From the NCBI GenBank assembly GCA_013399305.1, contig VXAI01000198.1, positions 196,413 through 260,412 on the forward strand: 64,000 nt of DNA, read 5' to 3'. A model generated the notes under the pieces. The model was not told where the DNA came from and made no database searches. It saw only the letters and a program-made list of their open reading frames with translations. Positions 35,491-48,500 of the stretch are shown here, piece by piece (within the stretch, counting starts at the first letter, position 1; every line of letters starts with the position of its first letter). The position numbers and the translations under genes are program-made. The DNA is from Rostratula benghalensis (taxonomy: Eukaryota > Chordata > Aves > Charadriiformes > Rostratulidae).

Positions 35491-37480
35491 ATTATGGCGA
35501 GGAGGGAAGCGACAGGTCACAGGTCAGAAGACACGTCTGACCCTGTTTTCTGAAAGCCCTGAAAGAAGCCCGCACCCGGGAGAGCAGCGTGATGCTGCTG
35601 GTGCTTTCTCTTCCCCTTGTGATGATTAAGAGCTAACGAAGATGGAGCAGGCATGGGCTGGCTCCTGGTTTGCCCCACTCTATGCTCCAGGGGACCGGGT
35701 GCTGGGGTTCAGCAGCAGCTCAGTGCCTAGTGCCAGGAGGATGAGCTCTGCTGTGGTGCTTGTGCCCCTCAGTGGCTCCCACGGTGCCCAAAGTGTCACC
35801 TAGCTGCAGTGCCATGGCCCTGGTGATAGCTGCGTCCCACCGCAGTGCCAGCTTTGGGGTTGTCACAGGTGGAAAGTTAAGGATCCCACAGGAAAACAGA
35901 AAGAAAAGTGTAAAATAGCTGAAATGGGCTGAGAAATGTGGTTCTCTGCTCTGCAGCCTGTCCACTGCACCTCAGCCCCTCTGCCTTAGGCTGGTTGTTT
36001 CAGCATCTTGAGGTGCAGCATCCCCCCAGGAGGATATCGCTGCAGTCAGCAATGGCTGCATCCGAGACGCCGTTAACACCCCTTTAATTGGGGGTAACAG
36101 CTACCTCAGTCTGTGCAGGGCTTTGCCTGGTGCTCCCTGGCTCAGCCCAGCTGGCAGCATTGGCCAATGCCTGGTAAAGGCACTGGACAATCCTGAGCAT
36201 CCCGGCAGGTCTCTGGCTTTCACTGGCAGCAAAATGCCCAGTGTCCAGCCCTGAGTCCCATCCCAAGAGCCCCAGCCACCGAGCCCTGCATGGCGGGGAC
36301 TGGCTTCTTGCTGGCTGCAAGAGAGCACAACTAATAATTATTGAAGCCTCGCTCCCACCATAGAAATAAAATATGGCATGGAATCACAGCACAGCTACTC
36401 CATTGAGAGTGCTGCTCAACTGAGTAATACCAATAATTCAAAACAGATGAGCCAGAGGCTGGAACACTGTGGACTCAGTATCCCCATCTGCCCTGACCCC
36501 TGGAACTCGCTGAAAGTTACCTTGAGACTCACCAGAGCTCTTTGTAACTTCTGTGAGGGTTATTTATTGCAAAGTCATAAATATTTGTTATGGATTTTCT
36601 CCATCAATCTACAAAATGAATTAGGTTAGAAAAAATTTACGCACTTGGATTTTGGGCATGTGTTTCTCAGGCAGGGGAGAAAAAGGGGATCTCCATTGTG
36701 CAGAGGACAGGCTGCTGCTGAGCTCTGCTGCCTGTGTTAATTAATTCCCTTCCGCAAAGGGTTTAAAATGCACAGCACAGTTGAGAAGGGGGGAAGGAGG
36801 GAAGAGGTTCTTCTTTAAATCTCTCTTAAAATCTTCCATAAAATTATTTATGGGGAAAGGAAAAGTCTATTTCCCTCTCCTCCCTCCCGGATGCCCTGCC
36901 AGCCCATTAAAAACCTGAAATTCCGGGGCTGTTGTGCTCCAGAAAATCAGCCTCAAGCCAACGTCTGCTGGTCTCTGGGACCAGCACCAGCCCAGGGCCG
37001 CAGGGATGGGGGGAGATGCTCAGCCTCCTCCCTCCCCACCCCAAGGCACTGCTGCCCCTCCTGAAGCAACTGCATTTTCCCACCCCTTAAAGAGAGGATG
37101 CTGGGAGCAGGGCTATTCCTGCCCTGCGGGCACTTTTCTGATGAAGTAGAAAGTTTTTGTTCAGGAAAGTGCTTGAGCAAGGTCTTATTCTCAAGGATGC
37201 TCAGAAGATGCATTTTGTTTGCAACAAAATGGCAGCCACCATGTACCAGAGCTGCTTCTCATGTGATAATGTGAAGTGAAATATATATTTTTTTCTCTTT
37301 GGGACTCAGAGGCTGTGTTTCTTCCTGGCATCAGTTTTATAGGAACCCCAGAAAATCCCAGAAGACCTCACAGGATCCCACAAATCATGCCGACACTTTT
37401 AAGCTGTTTGCACTTTGGCTAATGAGCTGCTATTTTAAGAGGTTATAGCTATCAATTAAATCTGACTGTTTGGGGAGGAT

Positions 37481-37481
37481 N
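37481..37481. other. Single ambiguous base
   Basis: One N in otherwise resolved sequence. Confidence 0.99.
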
Positions 37482-37919
37482 CAGATAGGGAGGTGACTGC
37501 TGATAGGTTAGATTTTAGTTCTTGTAGTCGTTGCTTCTGGTCACATTGATTCCCTTTCAGCAAGTTTTTGGGGGTTTTTGGTTTTGTTTTTGTTTTAAAA
37601 TTGTTTGTAGCAGCTGTGCTTGTCCCATATGGAATTTCAGCAAGCCCAGGAGAGAACCTGCCTCACTTCTCTGTGCTGGCTTTTCCCGGTGCCCAAATGG
37701 CTCAGTGTTCCCACTGAGCACTGACTGGGATGGGCATTGGGTGCTTTGCCTGCAGGAGTGACCTGGGGTGGCTGGAAGGTGGATAAATGCTTCTCCAGGG
37801 TCCTCTCCAGGCTATGTCACAGCTTGCAGTGGGATGACAGCAGAGAACTTGCCCCTTCTGGGTCGCCCTTTACAAGCTGCCCAATTGTCTCCCCTCCTTG
37901 GCCGTTGTGCTGTTGAGAT

Positions 37920-38140
37920 GCACAAAATCACAGATTCCAGGAATGTTTGGGGTTGAAAGGGACCTCTGGAAATCACCCAGTCCAACCCCTTGCCAGAGCA
38001 GGGTCATCCATGTCCAGGTGGATTTGGAATCTCTCCAGAGAAGGAGACTCCACCACCTCTCTGGGCAGCCTGTCCCAGGGCTCTGGTATTGGTCCCTGCT
38101 CCCTTTTTTTGCTCAAATTCCCATTGGGAGTGCGGGATCC
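37920..38140 (-). mobile_element. CR1 LINE 3' fragment (avian non-LTR retrotransposon)
   Basis: The plus strand reads the reverse complement of a CR1 3' end: AATCACAGATTCC, then GGTTGAAAGGGACCTCTGGA, CACCCAGTCCAACCCC, CTCCAGAGAAGGAGACTCCA and TCTCTGGGCAGCCTGT. The element therefore lies on the minus strand with its 3' terminus near 37920. It is 5'-truncated, as most copies are, and has no coding capacity. The distal boundary is approximate. Confidence 0.88.
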
Positions 38141-39329
38141 CGCACCTCCCTCCAGCCACTGCAGTGTGACTGACCACAGAGGACCCTGCATCTCCTGTGT
38201 CCATCACGTGGGGATGGTGGGTCCTGCCCTCCCATGTCTAGCTCTCTGTCTGAACGCCGCTGAAAAGGTCTGCATGAATGAGCTGATCAAGCTTTGTTTC
38301 CACTCCCGCGGCTTGCCCTTTACCCTTTGGCCTTTGCCCAGCTCTGTGGCCAGGGGAGTGAGGGTTTGGCCACAGATCACTGCACAGCTGGCCAGATGCT
38401 CTCTCAGAAAGTACAATGAGCTGTGGTGGGGGCTCATGGCTCCTCCCACTCCCCGGCCCCGGGCACTGGCAATGCTTGGTAAAACAGCAAACACAGCATT
38501 TTTCTCCTGATGCAGGAAAGGCTCCAGTGTGGGTCCCATGCGTGGGCAGCGCATGGTGCCCCCCCAGTGCTAGGGCAGAGGGATGGTCCGTCCCACCCCA
38601 GCTCCCCATCTTCATCCTGCTCCCCTTCCACCCTCCCTGCACTGGTGCAGAAACCTGGGGCAGGCCCTTGGGGTGAGCCTTTGGGGCTGGGTTGGACATG
38701 GCAGCTCTCAGCCATGTGGGGGGACAGGGACAATGCTGCTGGCTCTGGTGGGACGTTGGTGTGTGTCGCTCAGCTCATGTGGGGCTGCAGAGGAGCTGTC
38801 CTCTGAGGTCTGGCTTAATTCAGGACCTTTATCTCTGGGGTATGCAATGTCTCTAGTTCCAGGGCTACTCTCTCAATGATTTTTCCCATCCCCCTTGCCC
38901 CTCTGAGGCTGTCTGGGGTGATGGGCAGTGCCCAGGAGCTGGGCATGTCCTGAGGCCAGTGCCAGTAAAAGCCTGACGACAGTGCAGCTTGCTGGAAGGC
39001 AGCTGACAGGCTGGGGAAGGCGTCCTGGCTGCCTTCTCTGCTCTCAGACATATCCCCAGGAGGAAAAATCTCCTCTTTCTTGCCTGTTGTGTATGTATCT
39101 GGGACTGTCCTGTGCAGTGTTACCACTTTCCCTGCCCACAGGTAAGGAATGGATCAGCTGGGTTTGCCGGATACCTGGGTGTAGTGTCCAAGGGCACCCA
39201 GATTGCAGCAACAGCCTGGGCTACAGGTGAAACCTGGGTATGGGCATAGCAGGTCCAGATACGGGCACGGCAGATTCTGGGGCACGTGTGGGGCTGGTAG
39301 ACGTCACAGAACAGGGGCTCTGGAGCAGA

Positions 39330-40110
39330 TGATTTGGTGCTGTGTAACATAGTAGTGGAAAAAGTTGACAGAGGGAGCATGACACCAGGAGCTATTTGTT
39401 CAATCAATGATTTACCAGATGTGTACATTGTACTAAAGGCTTGTAAACATACTTTAATGGGCAGCTGTAAATCCAGGCAGTGGCCGTGCCAGCTTCATCT
39501 CCATTGGGCATGTTTTAGGAACAGCAGTGTAAAGGCTCTGAATCACTTTGTTATAGGCTCTGTCAGCTCTGAAATTGTGTGTGTAAATCAAAGAAGCAGT
39601 GTCCTCGGGTCAAAATTATTTGAATGTCAGGAAAGGTTTTATGACCAGCAGCTTTCCCTTTTCTGGGTTCCCCTGCAGTCTCTTGTCCTCCACAAATGGC
39701 ATCTCCAGAGCACAGGTTCCCATCCCAGTGCCCTGACTGCGTGGCTGTGTTTTCACTGACGATATTGGAAGTCTCTTTTCTTAATCACTGATGCAAAGTG
39801 TCATTAGCGAGAAGTGCAGTGTACACAAAGAGGAACTTGCCAAATTACTAATAAGCAGAAACTCCATCCATCTTAATGAGACAGAGTTAAGAAAATAGCA
39901 ACCTAGAATATACACATGGAGCTTTTCCATGCTGTTTATTCATGTCAGGAGGTTGTTCGGAACTCCATCCCCGGTGCTGCTTGGAGATGATTACGTGGTT
40001 TCTAAACCACAGGCTGCTTATGCTCTTGCGAATCATTAAGCATGAGAAAGATAAATAAATAACTGGATGGGTGGCTCAGTAAATAATTATCAGAGGGAAG
40101 ACAAATATCT
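39330..40110. promoter_or_regulatory. Putative enhancer cluster upstream of SFRP1
   Basis: Two AT-rich sub-blocks (about 39380-39600 and 39770-40110) with GTTCAATCAATGA, TGTAAACATAC (FOX-type), GTCATTAGCG, CCAAATTACTAATAAG, GAATCATTAAGC and AGTAAATAATTATC. An open frame of 141 codons overlaps the first sub-block but has no splice context or resemblance. Confidence 0.3.
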
Positions 40111-42919
40111 GGCCTCCAAACAAATGAAACAACCACACAGCTAAATTCCGCTTCTTTTCACTGCTGAGCAGGTCGGGTTTGCACCGGGCGGGAGATGAAA
40201 AGGACACTCATGACAGGGCTTGGAATCCCCCTCGGGGGCTGGGGAGGGAATGCTGTGCGGTGTGCGGTGCCTGGCAGGGGCAGCTGGTGTTCCTGGGGTG
40301 CTGCCACAATGGCAGCTCCACCTTGTGCTCTGGACAGCTGCACCAGAGCCACCGGCACCGGGAAGAAGCTTCTATTTGGGGAAAGTCAGGGAAAAATTAC
40401 AAACTCATTTAGTTTCTGGGTTTGGTGATGGACAGTCCAAAGAACAACTCCTAGAAACCCCAGACAGCAGCTTTCCTTTGAGGCTGAGAGACCCAGTACG
40501 CTCTCAGAGCCCCTGGATAACTCATGTACTCACCTGGTGACCAATGCAGGCACCCATGAAGGAGCCTGTGGTCACCCTGGTGTTTGCTCTGCCTGGTCTG
40601 CAGGGCTAAGGGAAGAGCTGTGATGGGCTGGTCCCCTGTGATTGCTGCTGATGCTGCAGGTCTTGGCGCTGGAGAGGTCCCCTCTGCTGTGAGCTGCTGC
40701 CCAGGGGCCACAGGCAGAGCAGGTCTTGGGGATCTCTGGTGATTTCAGGGTGCAGTGGGCTGGTTCCTTGGAGAGGGGATTGCCACAGAGTGGGAAGCAA
40801 GAGATGTTTCCTCATGGTGGACAGGTCTCCAGCTCCCCTCCCTCGGGGTCCCCACTAAAGCAGCCAAGGGTCCTGTTGTGCCCAGTCACCACAGAGCTGC
40901 TCCTGAGCCAAGCTCCCATCAAATCACACCAGGGGTGTGATTTATAGCTCCCTGGCGACTTGCAGCCCTTCCCTGGGTTTCTCTGGCAACGCGAAGGGGT
41001 TTGCAGCCCGAGGGAGGTGCCTGCACACCTGGGCTCCCCAGCCATGACTCCCTTTGTGGGAAAGGAATGGCTCGCAGCGAGTTTCATGCGAGCAGCTCAG
41101 GTGCTGGCTATTTTATTGAGCACCAGCACTCCCTGCATGTTATTCAGGCACACTTTATGTACGCTACAGAGCCCTTCACAGCCCGCACCTGGTCCAGGGC
41201 AAAGCTGAGACTCACAGAGAAGAATGTGCTGTAATGCAGCAAGTTATTACAGGATAAATATTTATAAGCCCCTGTAAATATTTGCCATCAGTTCCCTCCA
41301 GGGACTAGGGGCAGACGGTCAGAGTTTTGGCAGTGCTGAAGGCATTAACTCTTGTAGTCCTTTATATGCTATCTCAGCTAGTAAACCCTTTGTTGATTGT
41401 GTTTAGTTATAGCATTTAATGGTGCTAATTTCACACTAACAGGAGACATCGGCTGGAATTGTTGCGTGCCTTGATCCCAGTTGGGCCCTTGGTGTGAGCA
41501 TCCCTCACAGCATGGGGGTGATGGGCACTGGGCTGGGGGGACAGAAGGGGTCCCCCAGCTGCGAAACCTCCCCGCAGGGTGAGGGAGGGTTCCTGGCTGC
41601 ACTGGCATCATTGGAACCTTGGAGACAATTGCTGAGAACACCAGAGAACAAACACAGCAAAACCAACATCCTCCTCGGCAGGCTGACCCCACTGGGGCTA
41701 TCAGCTCCCAGTTCCCCGGGGCGGGGGGGCTCTAATCTAAAGCAAATAACCCCTGGGGATGTCCAGGAGGTGTCCTGCTGCAGGAGGTGACATGGTGGGG
41801 TCCCCATGTGGTGGCATGGCGGGTGGGCAGCCTCTGCCAGCCCTTTCTTTCACCTCCTTGGCAGGGGCTCGAGCACCCTGGCTCTGAGCTGGTGGTTCTT
41901 GTGTGGCCCTGCTTGGGGCAGGGACAGCGGGTGCCCGTGTCCGGACGGTCCCCATGAATGCTGCCTCTGCTGAGGCTGGGATGGGGCTCGGCAGCGGTGG
42001 GAAACAGGGGAAGAAATGCCAGGGCAGGCAAGGCCATGACTCCTCCATGCCCTCAAATGCAGCAGTAAAACAATGGGCCCTGGGCAATAGTGCTTGCTGG
42101 ATTGTTGCACAGGACTATTTGGGGGCTCCACTTTGCTGCTCATGCACGAAAGCCAGTCATTTGGCAAAAATCAGCTCAGTTAGCAGCCATTGTTCATAAA
42201 GAGCCCAGGGCTGAATGGACTCAGGGCTAATATATTCTATTATCCCATGCCTGCCGGTTTCCCCGGGGCGTCCTGGAGGGAAATGCACATTCCAGGGCTG
42301 GGCGCCGGGGCAGGGCAGAGCAGGGCCCGTGGTCCTGCCCGGTGGGCAACCAGGCTGGGGGGGCGGTGGGAGGGGCGGCAGGGCAGCACCCAAGGGAGAG
42401 GTGGGTGTCGAGGGTGTGGGGGCACCTCAGCCTCCAGCCGTCCCTTCAAAGGGACGCGGGTGGATGCGCTGGAGGGCAGCGATGGTGGGCAGGGGAAGCT
42501 GCGGTGGGGCCAGAGCGCGCGGGGCCGCAGGCTGCGGGGCCGGACAATGGAGCCAGGAATAAGCACGGTTAATTGGGCTGGGCTTTTCAAAGGGGAGGGG
42601 AGGACAGGGAACAGCCGAAATTGTGCATGTTGCAAAGCATCTCGTTATTCACTAGGAATATGCTAGCCTCTGTGGGAGAGGCAGCAATAAATGGCTATAA
42701 AGCAAAGTTAAATGCTGACATTAGAGACTATGCAGAGATTTAAGAAGCAGTGGGCTACATAATTATGAACGGAAGTGGCTGCACAGGCTTCACTTAGAAA
42801 AGTTAATGCTCAATTTGAAAGGGGTTTGTTGGAAGAGCAGCCCTTCTTGGGCAGCTGCTATTTAAGTGGACTTATACTGCATATTAAGCAATTTAGTGGT
42901 CTAGACCAGAGCTGCTGTC

Positions 42920-42942
42920 TTTTTTTTTTTTTTTTTTTTTTT
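42920..42942. repeat. Poly(T) run
   Basis: A T homopolymer of about 22 bases. It could be the A-tail of an old minus-strand retroposon, but no element body is recognised beside it. Confidence 0.7.
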
Positions 42943-43339
42943 AAGAAAAGATGTTTTTCTGGGCAATTCTATTTCAGTTTACAATTCACTCCTGGATTGC
43001 CATACAGGTGCTGCTGCTGTGAATGTGGGTATCAGAAGAGAAGAGGGCCAGCAAAGGCCCTCCCTGGGTTGAATCCGAGAATGGTCCATGTGCTGGGTGT
43101 GGATGGATTTAGCAGCCAAGGACAGGCTGGGATGAAGGGTGCTGATGTGGCAGCAGCCCTTCGAGCTCAGGGACTCCATACGGTGTGTCAGGGCTGCAGC
43201 CAGCCCGGTAACATTGTGGGGTGCTCCGGGTGTGGGTGAGTGGGGTGGATCCCATCTCTGGAGTGACCAAGACAGGACATTTACCCTGGTGTCTGCTGAG
43301 CTGGGGATAACCACAATCCTGACACTTGTTTTACCGCAG

Positions 43340-43553
43340 AGTTACTGCCGTTGCCTTTGGAGAGATCCCCAACTTTGGAGCAAGAGTCCCCGACTTCCCT
43401 GCCTGGCTGTGGTGTTTCTATCATACCTCTCAGCCAGAAATTGAAAGATTACAGCAATGCCAAGTAAAACATGGCCATTACCACTCGGAAAACAGAGAAG
43501 CTCTGAGACTTTCTTACGATGTTGCAATGGAAAATGGAGAGTTACTTGCATAA
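43340..43553 (+). CDS. Candidate terminal exon of an unidentified transcript
   Basis: After an acceptor-like TTTTACCGCAG the sequence stays open for about 70 codons to a TAA at 43551-43553, with a balanced, protein-like composition (FGEIPNFGARVPDFPAWLW near the start, RLSYDVAMENGELLA at the end). AATAAA follows at 43635-43640. No upstream exon was found and I do not recognise the peptide. The minus strand is also open here, so chance remains possible. Confidence 0.25.
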
Positions 43554-43634
43554 TTTGGTCTGGGTGCCCCAGGTGAGCAGGGGGTCATGTTCCAGACCAG
43601 AGGCTCGTACCTGAGGATGTAACCTTTGGGTACA

Positions 43635-43640
43635 AATAAA
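43635..43640 (+). terminator. AATAAA following the 43340-43553 open stretch
   Basis: Poly(A)-type hexamer 82 bases after the stop codon. Its placement supports, but does not prove, a plus-strand transcript ending here. Confidence 0.3.
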
Positions 43641-44599
43641 GATTCTTGAGAGAAATTCATCCCAACAGCCCTTGAGCAGATCGGTGCCCTGTTCTCTACA
43701 CCACATTATAGCATGCCACTGGGATACCATGGTATTTTCTATATTCTCAAAAACTAGAAGTTTCACTAGATTTAAAAAATTAGATGTTTCTAAATTGATT
43801 TTGGTAAAAACAATTCTAGGCTGCTAGATTTTCCCAAAGAAAAAGAAGTCCATTTTACAGCTGTTTCTTGGTGCAGTGTTTGGTGCTTTGCCCCTGAGCC
43901 CAAGCAGCAGCAGAAAGCCCGCTCCATCCAATTGCCTCTTTCATTCAGCTCCTGGCACCTTACGGTGAAGATTTCTCTTATTTACTGCTGAATTCTTCAC
44001 TTCATTAGTGGCGTTAACTGGCTTCTCTTCTGTTTGCCCTCAGGTGAAAGTGGCTCTTTCACGCTTCCAGGCTGTAGAGCCTCTTCCATTTACCTCTCAA
44101 TGAGGTGTAGTTCCTGTATTAAACAGCACAAGCTGTTTAAGCCAAAGGCAGTGGAGGTAACAGGAGCTTTGTTTGAGTCTGGAGCTCAGGAGAGCTCCAT
44201 CAGACATGGACACAGGGGCACATGGGGACAGAGCAGCTCGACGGGACAGCAGATCTGCGGCAGGCAGCACCGTGGGTCTGCTGTACCCGTGCCCTTTTCT
44301 TGCGAGGGGAGGTGAGAAATTGGCCCTGCTGCCGGGAAACAGTGGATGCTGCTGTTACACGGCTTCTGCTTCCCCGGCAGGGCTGGAGCCAGGTTTTCCC
44401 AGGCGTGATACCTCTTTAAGAAACAGGCTGACTCTTTCTCTCTCCTTTTGTTTTTGGTTTTTGTGGGTTGGGTTTTTTTGTGTCTTTTTTTTTTTTGGTC
44501 CAAAATACCGTAGTTTTCGTTGGAATTTGACCACGGGGAAATGAGGTCTGCCAGGTCCAGTCCTGGTTCTTAGAAACATCTGCACATGGCTATGGCAGC

Positions 44600-45560
44600 T
44601 CAGCAGCGCTTGTGCCCCTCAGGGCTGACCGGGGTCTCCCCGTGACCCCGCGGCCGCCCACGGCACCTTCCCGGCGCCCGTCCGGGCAGGGCTCCGCCAC
44701 CCCGCTCCCTCTGCACCTCTGCAGGTGGCGGGGGAACGCGCCCGCACCGGCGCCGGGGCGAAGCGGGCTGCGCAGCGCCGTCGGGGACGCGCCGGGCGCC
44801 ATCCCGCACCCCGTAGAGCAACAACGGGGGGCGAGTGCCCGCCCGGGTCCACCCGGGCTCGGGGTCCCGGCAAAGCCGCCGGCGGGGGNNNNNNNNNNNN
44901 NNNNNNNNNNNNNNNNNNNNNNNNNNNNNNNNNNNNNNNNNNNNNNNNNNNNNNNNNNNNNNNNNNNNNNNNNNNNNNNNNNNNNNNNNNNNNNNNNNNN
45001 NNNNNNNNNNNNNNNNNNNNNNNNNNNNNNNNNNNNNNNNNNNNNNNNNNNNNNNNNNNNNNNNNNNNNNNNNNNNNNNNNNNNNNNNNNNNNNNNNNNN
45101 NNNNNNNNNNNNNNNNNNNNNNNNNNNNNNNNNNNNNNNNNNNCGGGGCCGGGTTCGGGCCGTGGCGGCGACGGCGACGGGCGGGGCGTCGTCGTCCGAC
45201 CGGGGAGGCTGCCGGCAGCGGACACCGGGCAGTGCTGGGAGGCCCCGGGCAGGGCGCAGCGGAGGGCGCCGTCGGTGGGGCCGCGGGGAGAGTGGCCGGG
45301 GGCGGCCGCCGGCAGCGGGCGAGCGGCAGGGAGCGTCTTCGGGGGTCGCCGTCGTCGGGCACGGCCATGGGCAGCGTGCGGGGGCTCCGCGCGCCCGGCC
45401 TGCGGGTGCTGGTGTCGCTGGCCGCCGGGCTGCTGGCCTGCGGCGGGGCCAGCGAGTACGACTATGTCAGCTACCAGTCCGACCTGGGCCCCTACCCCGG
45501 CGGGCGCTTCTATGCCAAGCCCCACCAGTGCGTGGCCATCCCCGCCGACCTGCGGCTCTG
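44600..45560 (+). promoter_or_regulatory. SFRP1: CpG island, SFRP1 promoter and first exon, with gap
   Basis: CpG-dense sequence on both sides of a 255-base gap (44889-45143), running into the SFRP1 first coding exon. SFRP1 is known to have a CpG-island promoter in mammals. The core promoter or transcription start may be lost in the gap. Confidence 0.75.
44889..45143. other. Assembly gap (255 N)
   Basis: N run in the SFRP1 CpG island, ending 223 bases before the start codon. Open frames that span it are artefacts. Confidence 0.99.
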
Positions 45561-48500
45561 CCACAGCGTGGGCTACGACAAGATGGTGCTGCCCAACCTG
45601 CTGGACCACGAGACCATGGCAGAGGTGAAGCACCAGGCCAGCAGCTGGGTGCCACTGCTCAACAAGAACTGCCACATGGGCACCCAGGTCTTCCTCTGCT
45701 CCCTCTTTGCCCCTGTCTGTCTGGACCGGCCAGTCTACCCCTGCCGCTGGCTCTGCGAGGCCGTGCGTGACTCCTGCGAGCCCGTCATGCAGTTCTTTGG
45801 TTTCTTCTGGCCCGAGATGCTCAAGTGTGACCAGTTTCCCCAGGATGACGTCTGCATTGCCATGACGGCTCCTAATGCCACAGAGGTCTCCAGGCCCAAA
45901 GGTAAGGTGTGACCAGTGTTCCAGCCCTGCCTCTAGCCCTTTCCTCTGAGCTGATGGGGCAGGCATTAGCCCAGGAGGGGGCTGTGTGGGGTCGAAGGGG
46001 GTCTCACAGCAGGAGGAGGCTCACCTGAGCTCTGCATCTTGACAGCAAAACTCCAGCCTCCAGCCACTGTGTGAGCGCTCCTGTCCTAGGGAAGGCAGGA
46101 TGTCTGTCCAGCTCCGTTGCTGGTGCCACGGACCAGGGCTTGACCCTCCATCCACCAGATCCTGCACTGTCCTGAGAGCAGTTTCTCTGCCAAGCCCAAC
46201 TTCTGCAGGGCTGTTCCTGGTGGCAATAGGACACATGGTCCACATGGCAGAAAGTGCTGCCTGACCAGAGTAAATGGTGACAGTAATCTGGGGGAGGATC
46301 TTGCTTCCCAAGCTGTCCTGGGGAAGAACTGGGCATCTGGTGGCTGCACATGTGGTGGAGATCCATCCCTGCCCTCCTGGGTGCCGCCGAGGGGGTGAGA
46401 GACTTACCACAGAATGATTGGGGAAAGTGGAGGTGATTCTTGTTTGCTTTCATGGTGTTTGGGAGGTCTGTTTGGTGCTGGACTGGCTTGTTTGTGCGAG
46501 TGGCAATGAGTCCAGCTTGTAGCAGAGAACTTTTAAAAGAAATAAATATCGTGGTGTCGCTTTGGCATTCTGCATCAGAGCACTTTGAAAGAGGGATATT
46601 TGTAGAGGGAGAAGGCAGAGGGCAGCGGGCTATGAAAGTGCAGCGTTTTCCTGTCCAGAGCCTTGTTCCAAGGGATTCCACGGGAACACGGTGCAGGCGC
46701 TCAGGGCAGACCTGGGACCAGGAGCTGCGTGTGGGACTGAGCCACTGCCGTGGCTTCTGCGCTGAGCCCAGGGCTTGTCAGGAAGGTTGGTCGCCCTTTG
46801 CAGTGGCTGCTTGCCTGCTGGTACCTGTGCAGACAAAGGCTTTGCCTGGTGCTGGGTGGGGAGTCCTCACCCAGCCTGCGGGGACCACGCAGCATTGTCC
46901 CGCTCATCCCAGCAGCACTCACCCTTTGGGGAGTCCTTCAGTTCTTGGACAGGAAGGGAGAGTGTCCTGCAGCAGAGGACACGCTGGGTTGTTCCCAGGA
47001 GCCAGTACAGGGCACAGGGGAGCAATGGTGTGGGCGGATGGGGCAGTGGGGAGGGAGGACTGAGCTCGACACCCTCCTGAGCTGTACAGGTAGCTCTGCC
47101 ACCCCTCAGCAGGGGCACCTGGAGGCAGGCGGGGTGTGGAGCCTGTGGCCACGCTGGGGTGAGGTTTGGCTGTTCCACCTGATGGCAGCGCAGCCACGCT
47201 GCCGTCCTTGCCGCAGCTTGCTCTTTCTGATGCGGTTGCTTGAGGAAGCTCTTTGTTTTCCAGGAAGGCTTGAAAATCTGTGTGAACCTAGACCCTTGGT
47301 CAAGACCACAGCTGAGTCCCACACTGCAGGTACAAAGGTCGCTGTTATTCCCCAGGGACTTGAGCCAAGTGTGCTCCCGACCCGGCTAGGTCTGAGCCAT
47401 TGCAGTAGAACTGCCCCTTCTAAGGTCCGAGGCAGTTTGAGCTGTCTGCAGGTCATTCATTAGAGACATTAGTGACCCAAGGCTTGGGAGCAGTCTTCTA
47501 GGTGAGCACCGTATGCCAAGTTTTCCCTTGTGTGGTTTAACAGCTCACTTTCTTATTACCTCTCAGACCTGTCCTGATGGCAGCATCAGGCTGGGATGTT
47601 ACCACTCTCTTTAGGAGCTTTGAATGCACCCTTTGGCACAGCATTGGGGCACCAGGCTGCCCTTCACAGGCATTGCTAACGTGGCTTTGTTACATCAGGT
47701 CCTGTTTTGGGTGCAGAGAAGCCTCATTCTGCACAAGCCTTAGAGTGTATGAACTTGTTCTTGGAGTGAACCATAAATGGGAGCTGGGTCAGTATTACAA
47801 GGAAGTATTGCAGCCACTTGGATAAACTGCTGTCTGCCAAAGGGCTTCGCAAAACTTATGTCCCAAGCACTTAAAAAAGAGCAGTTTGTTTGCAAGGATG
47901 TTTACAGGAAGCAAGTTTTTAAAATTGTTGTCCAAAAGTGAACTCTCTTCTTCATTCAGTGGAAAAGTGAAAAAATGGAAAACTATACCATTCTTTACAT
48001 CCCTTGGCTGTTTGGAAGTGTTACAGGAGGAAATCCTTGCGCATGCTGTAGCTGAGCCCTGGCAGCTCCAGAGGTGTCAGGCTGAGCTCCCTGTGCCCAT
48101 CCCTCCGGCTGGGCCACTGCTCCATAAGGGGATGAGTGATCTTGCTAGAAAATGCTTCTTCAAGGTGAGGGGTGCAGCTTCCCTGGTGCTCTGCCCTGGG
48201 TGAGCTGGCTTTCATGGCTGTGACAGAGGGATCTGGCATCTCTTCTCCAGGAGTGACCTTTGGAGGGTGAAGCTCCACGAGCCACATACACGGTGTGCTG
48301 GGATGCTCTTGCATCCAGCTTAGAGTGGACAGAGCAGACTTAAATTTAATTTAAGCTAATTAAACTTGAGTGGCTGCTGCCATGATGTGAACTGATGCAG
48401 CCGACTCTCCTGCTCCCGCAGTCCATGGGGGATCTGTGCATGGTGATGGCAACGGCAGGGCTGGACCAGGCACTTGGTCCTGGTGCAGACAAAGTGTGCT

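Larger units (their letters stand above)
30620..44600. other. Gene-poor region between GOLGA7 and SFRP1
   Basis: About 14 kb with no recognised protein-coding gene. It holds AT-rich homeodomain-site-rich blocks (30940-31380, 31990-32290, 35215-35490, 39330-40110), a palindrome (32785-32891), a CR1 fragment (37920-38140), a T-run (about 42920-42942) and an unassigned open stretch with a poly(A) signal (43340-43640). A single N stands at 37481. SFRP1 is the likely target of regulatory sequence here. Confidence 0.5.

Noticed and set aside
39334..39759. 141-codon plus-strand frame upstream of SFRP1
   Set aside because: No splice or start context and no protein-like pattern; better explained as a non-coding block.
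44590..45966. 458-codon minus-strand frame antisense to SFRP1 exon 1
   Set aside because: Crosses a gap and is the antisense shadow of a GC-rich exon.
46750..47463. 237-codon frame in SFRP1 intron 1
   Set aside because: Intronic GC-rich chance frame, overlapped by frames on both strands.
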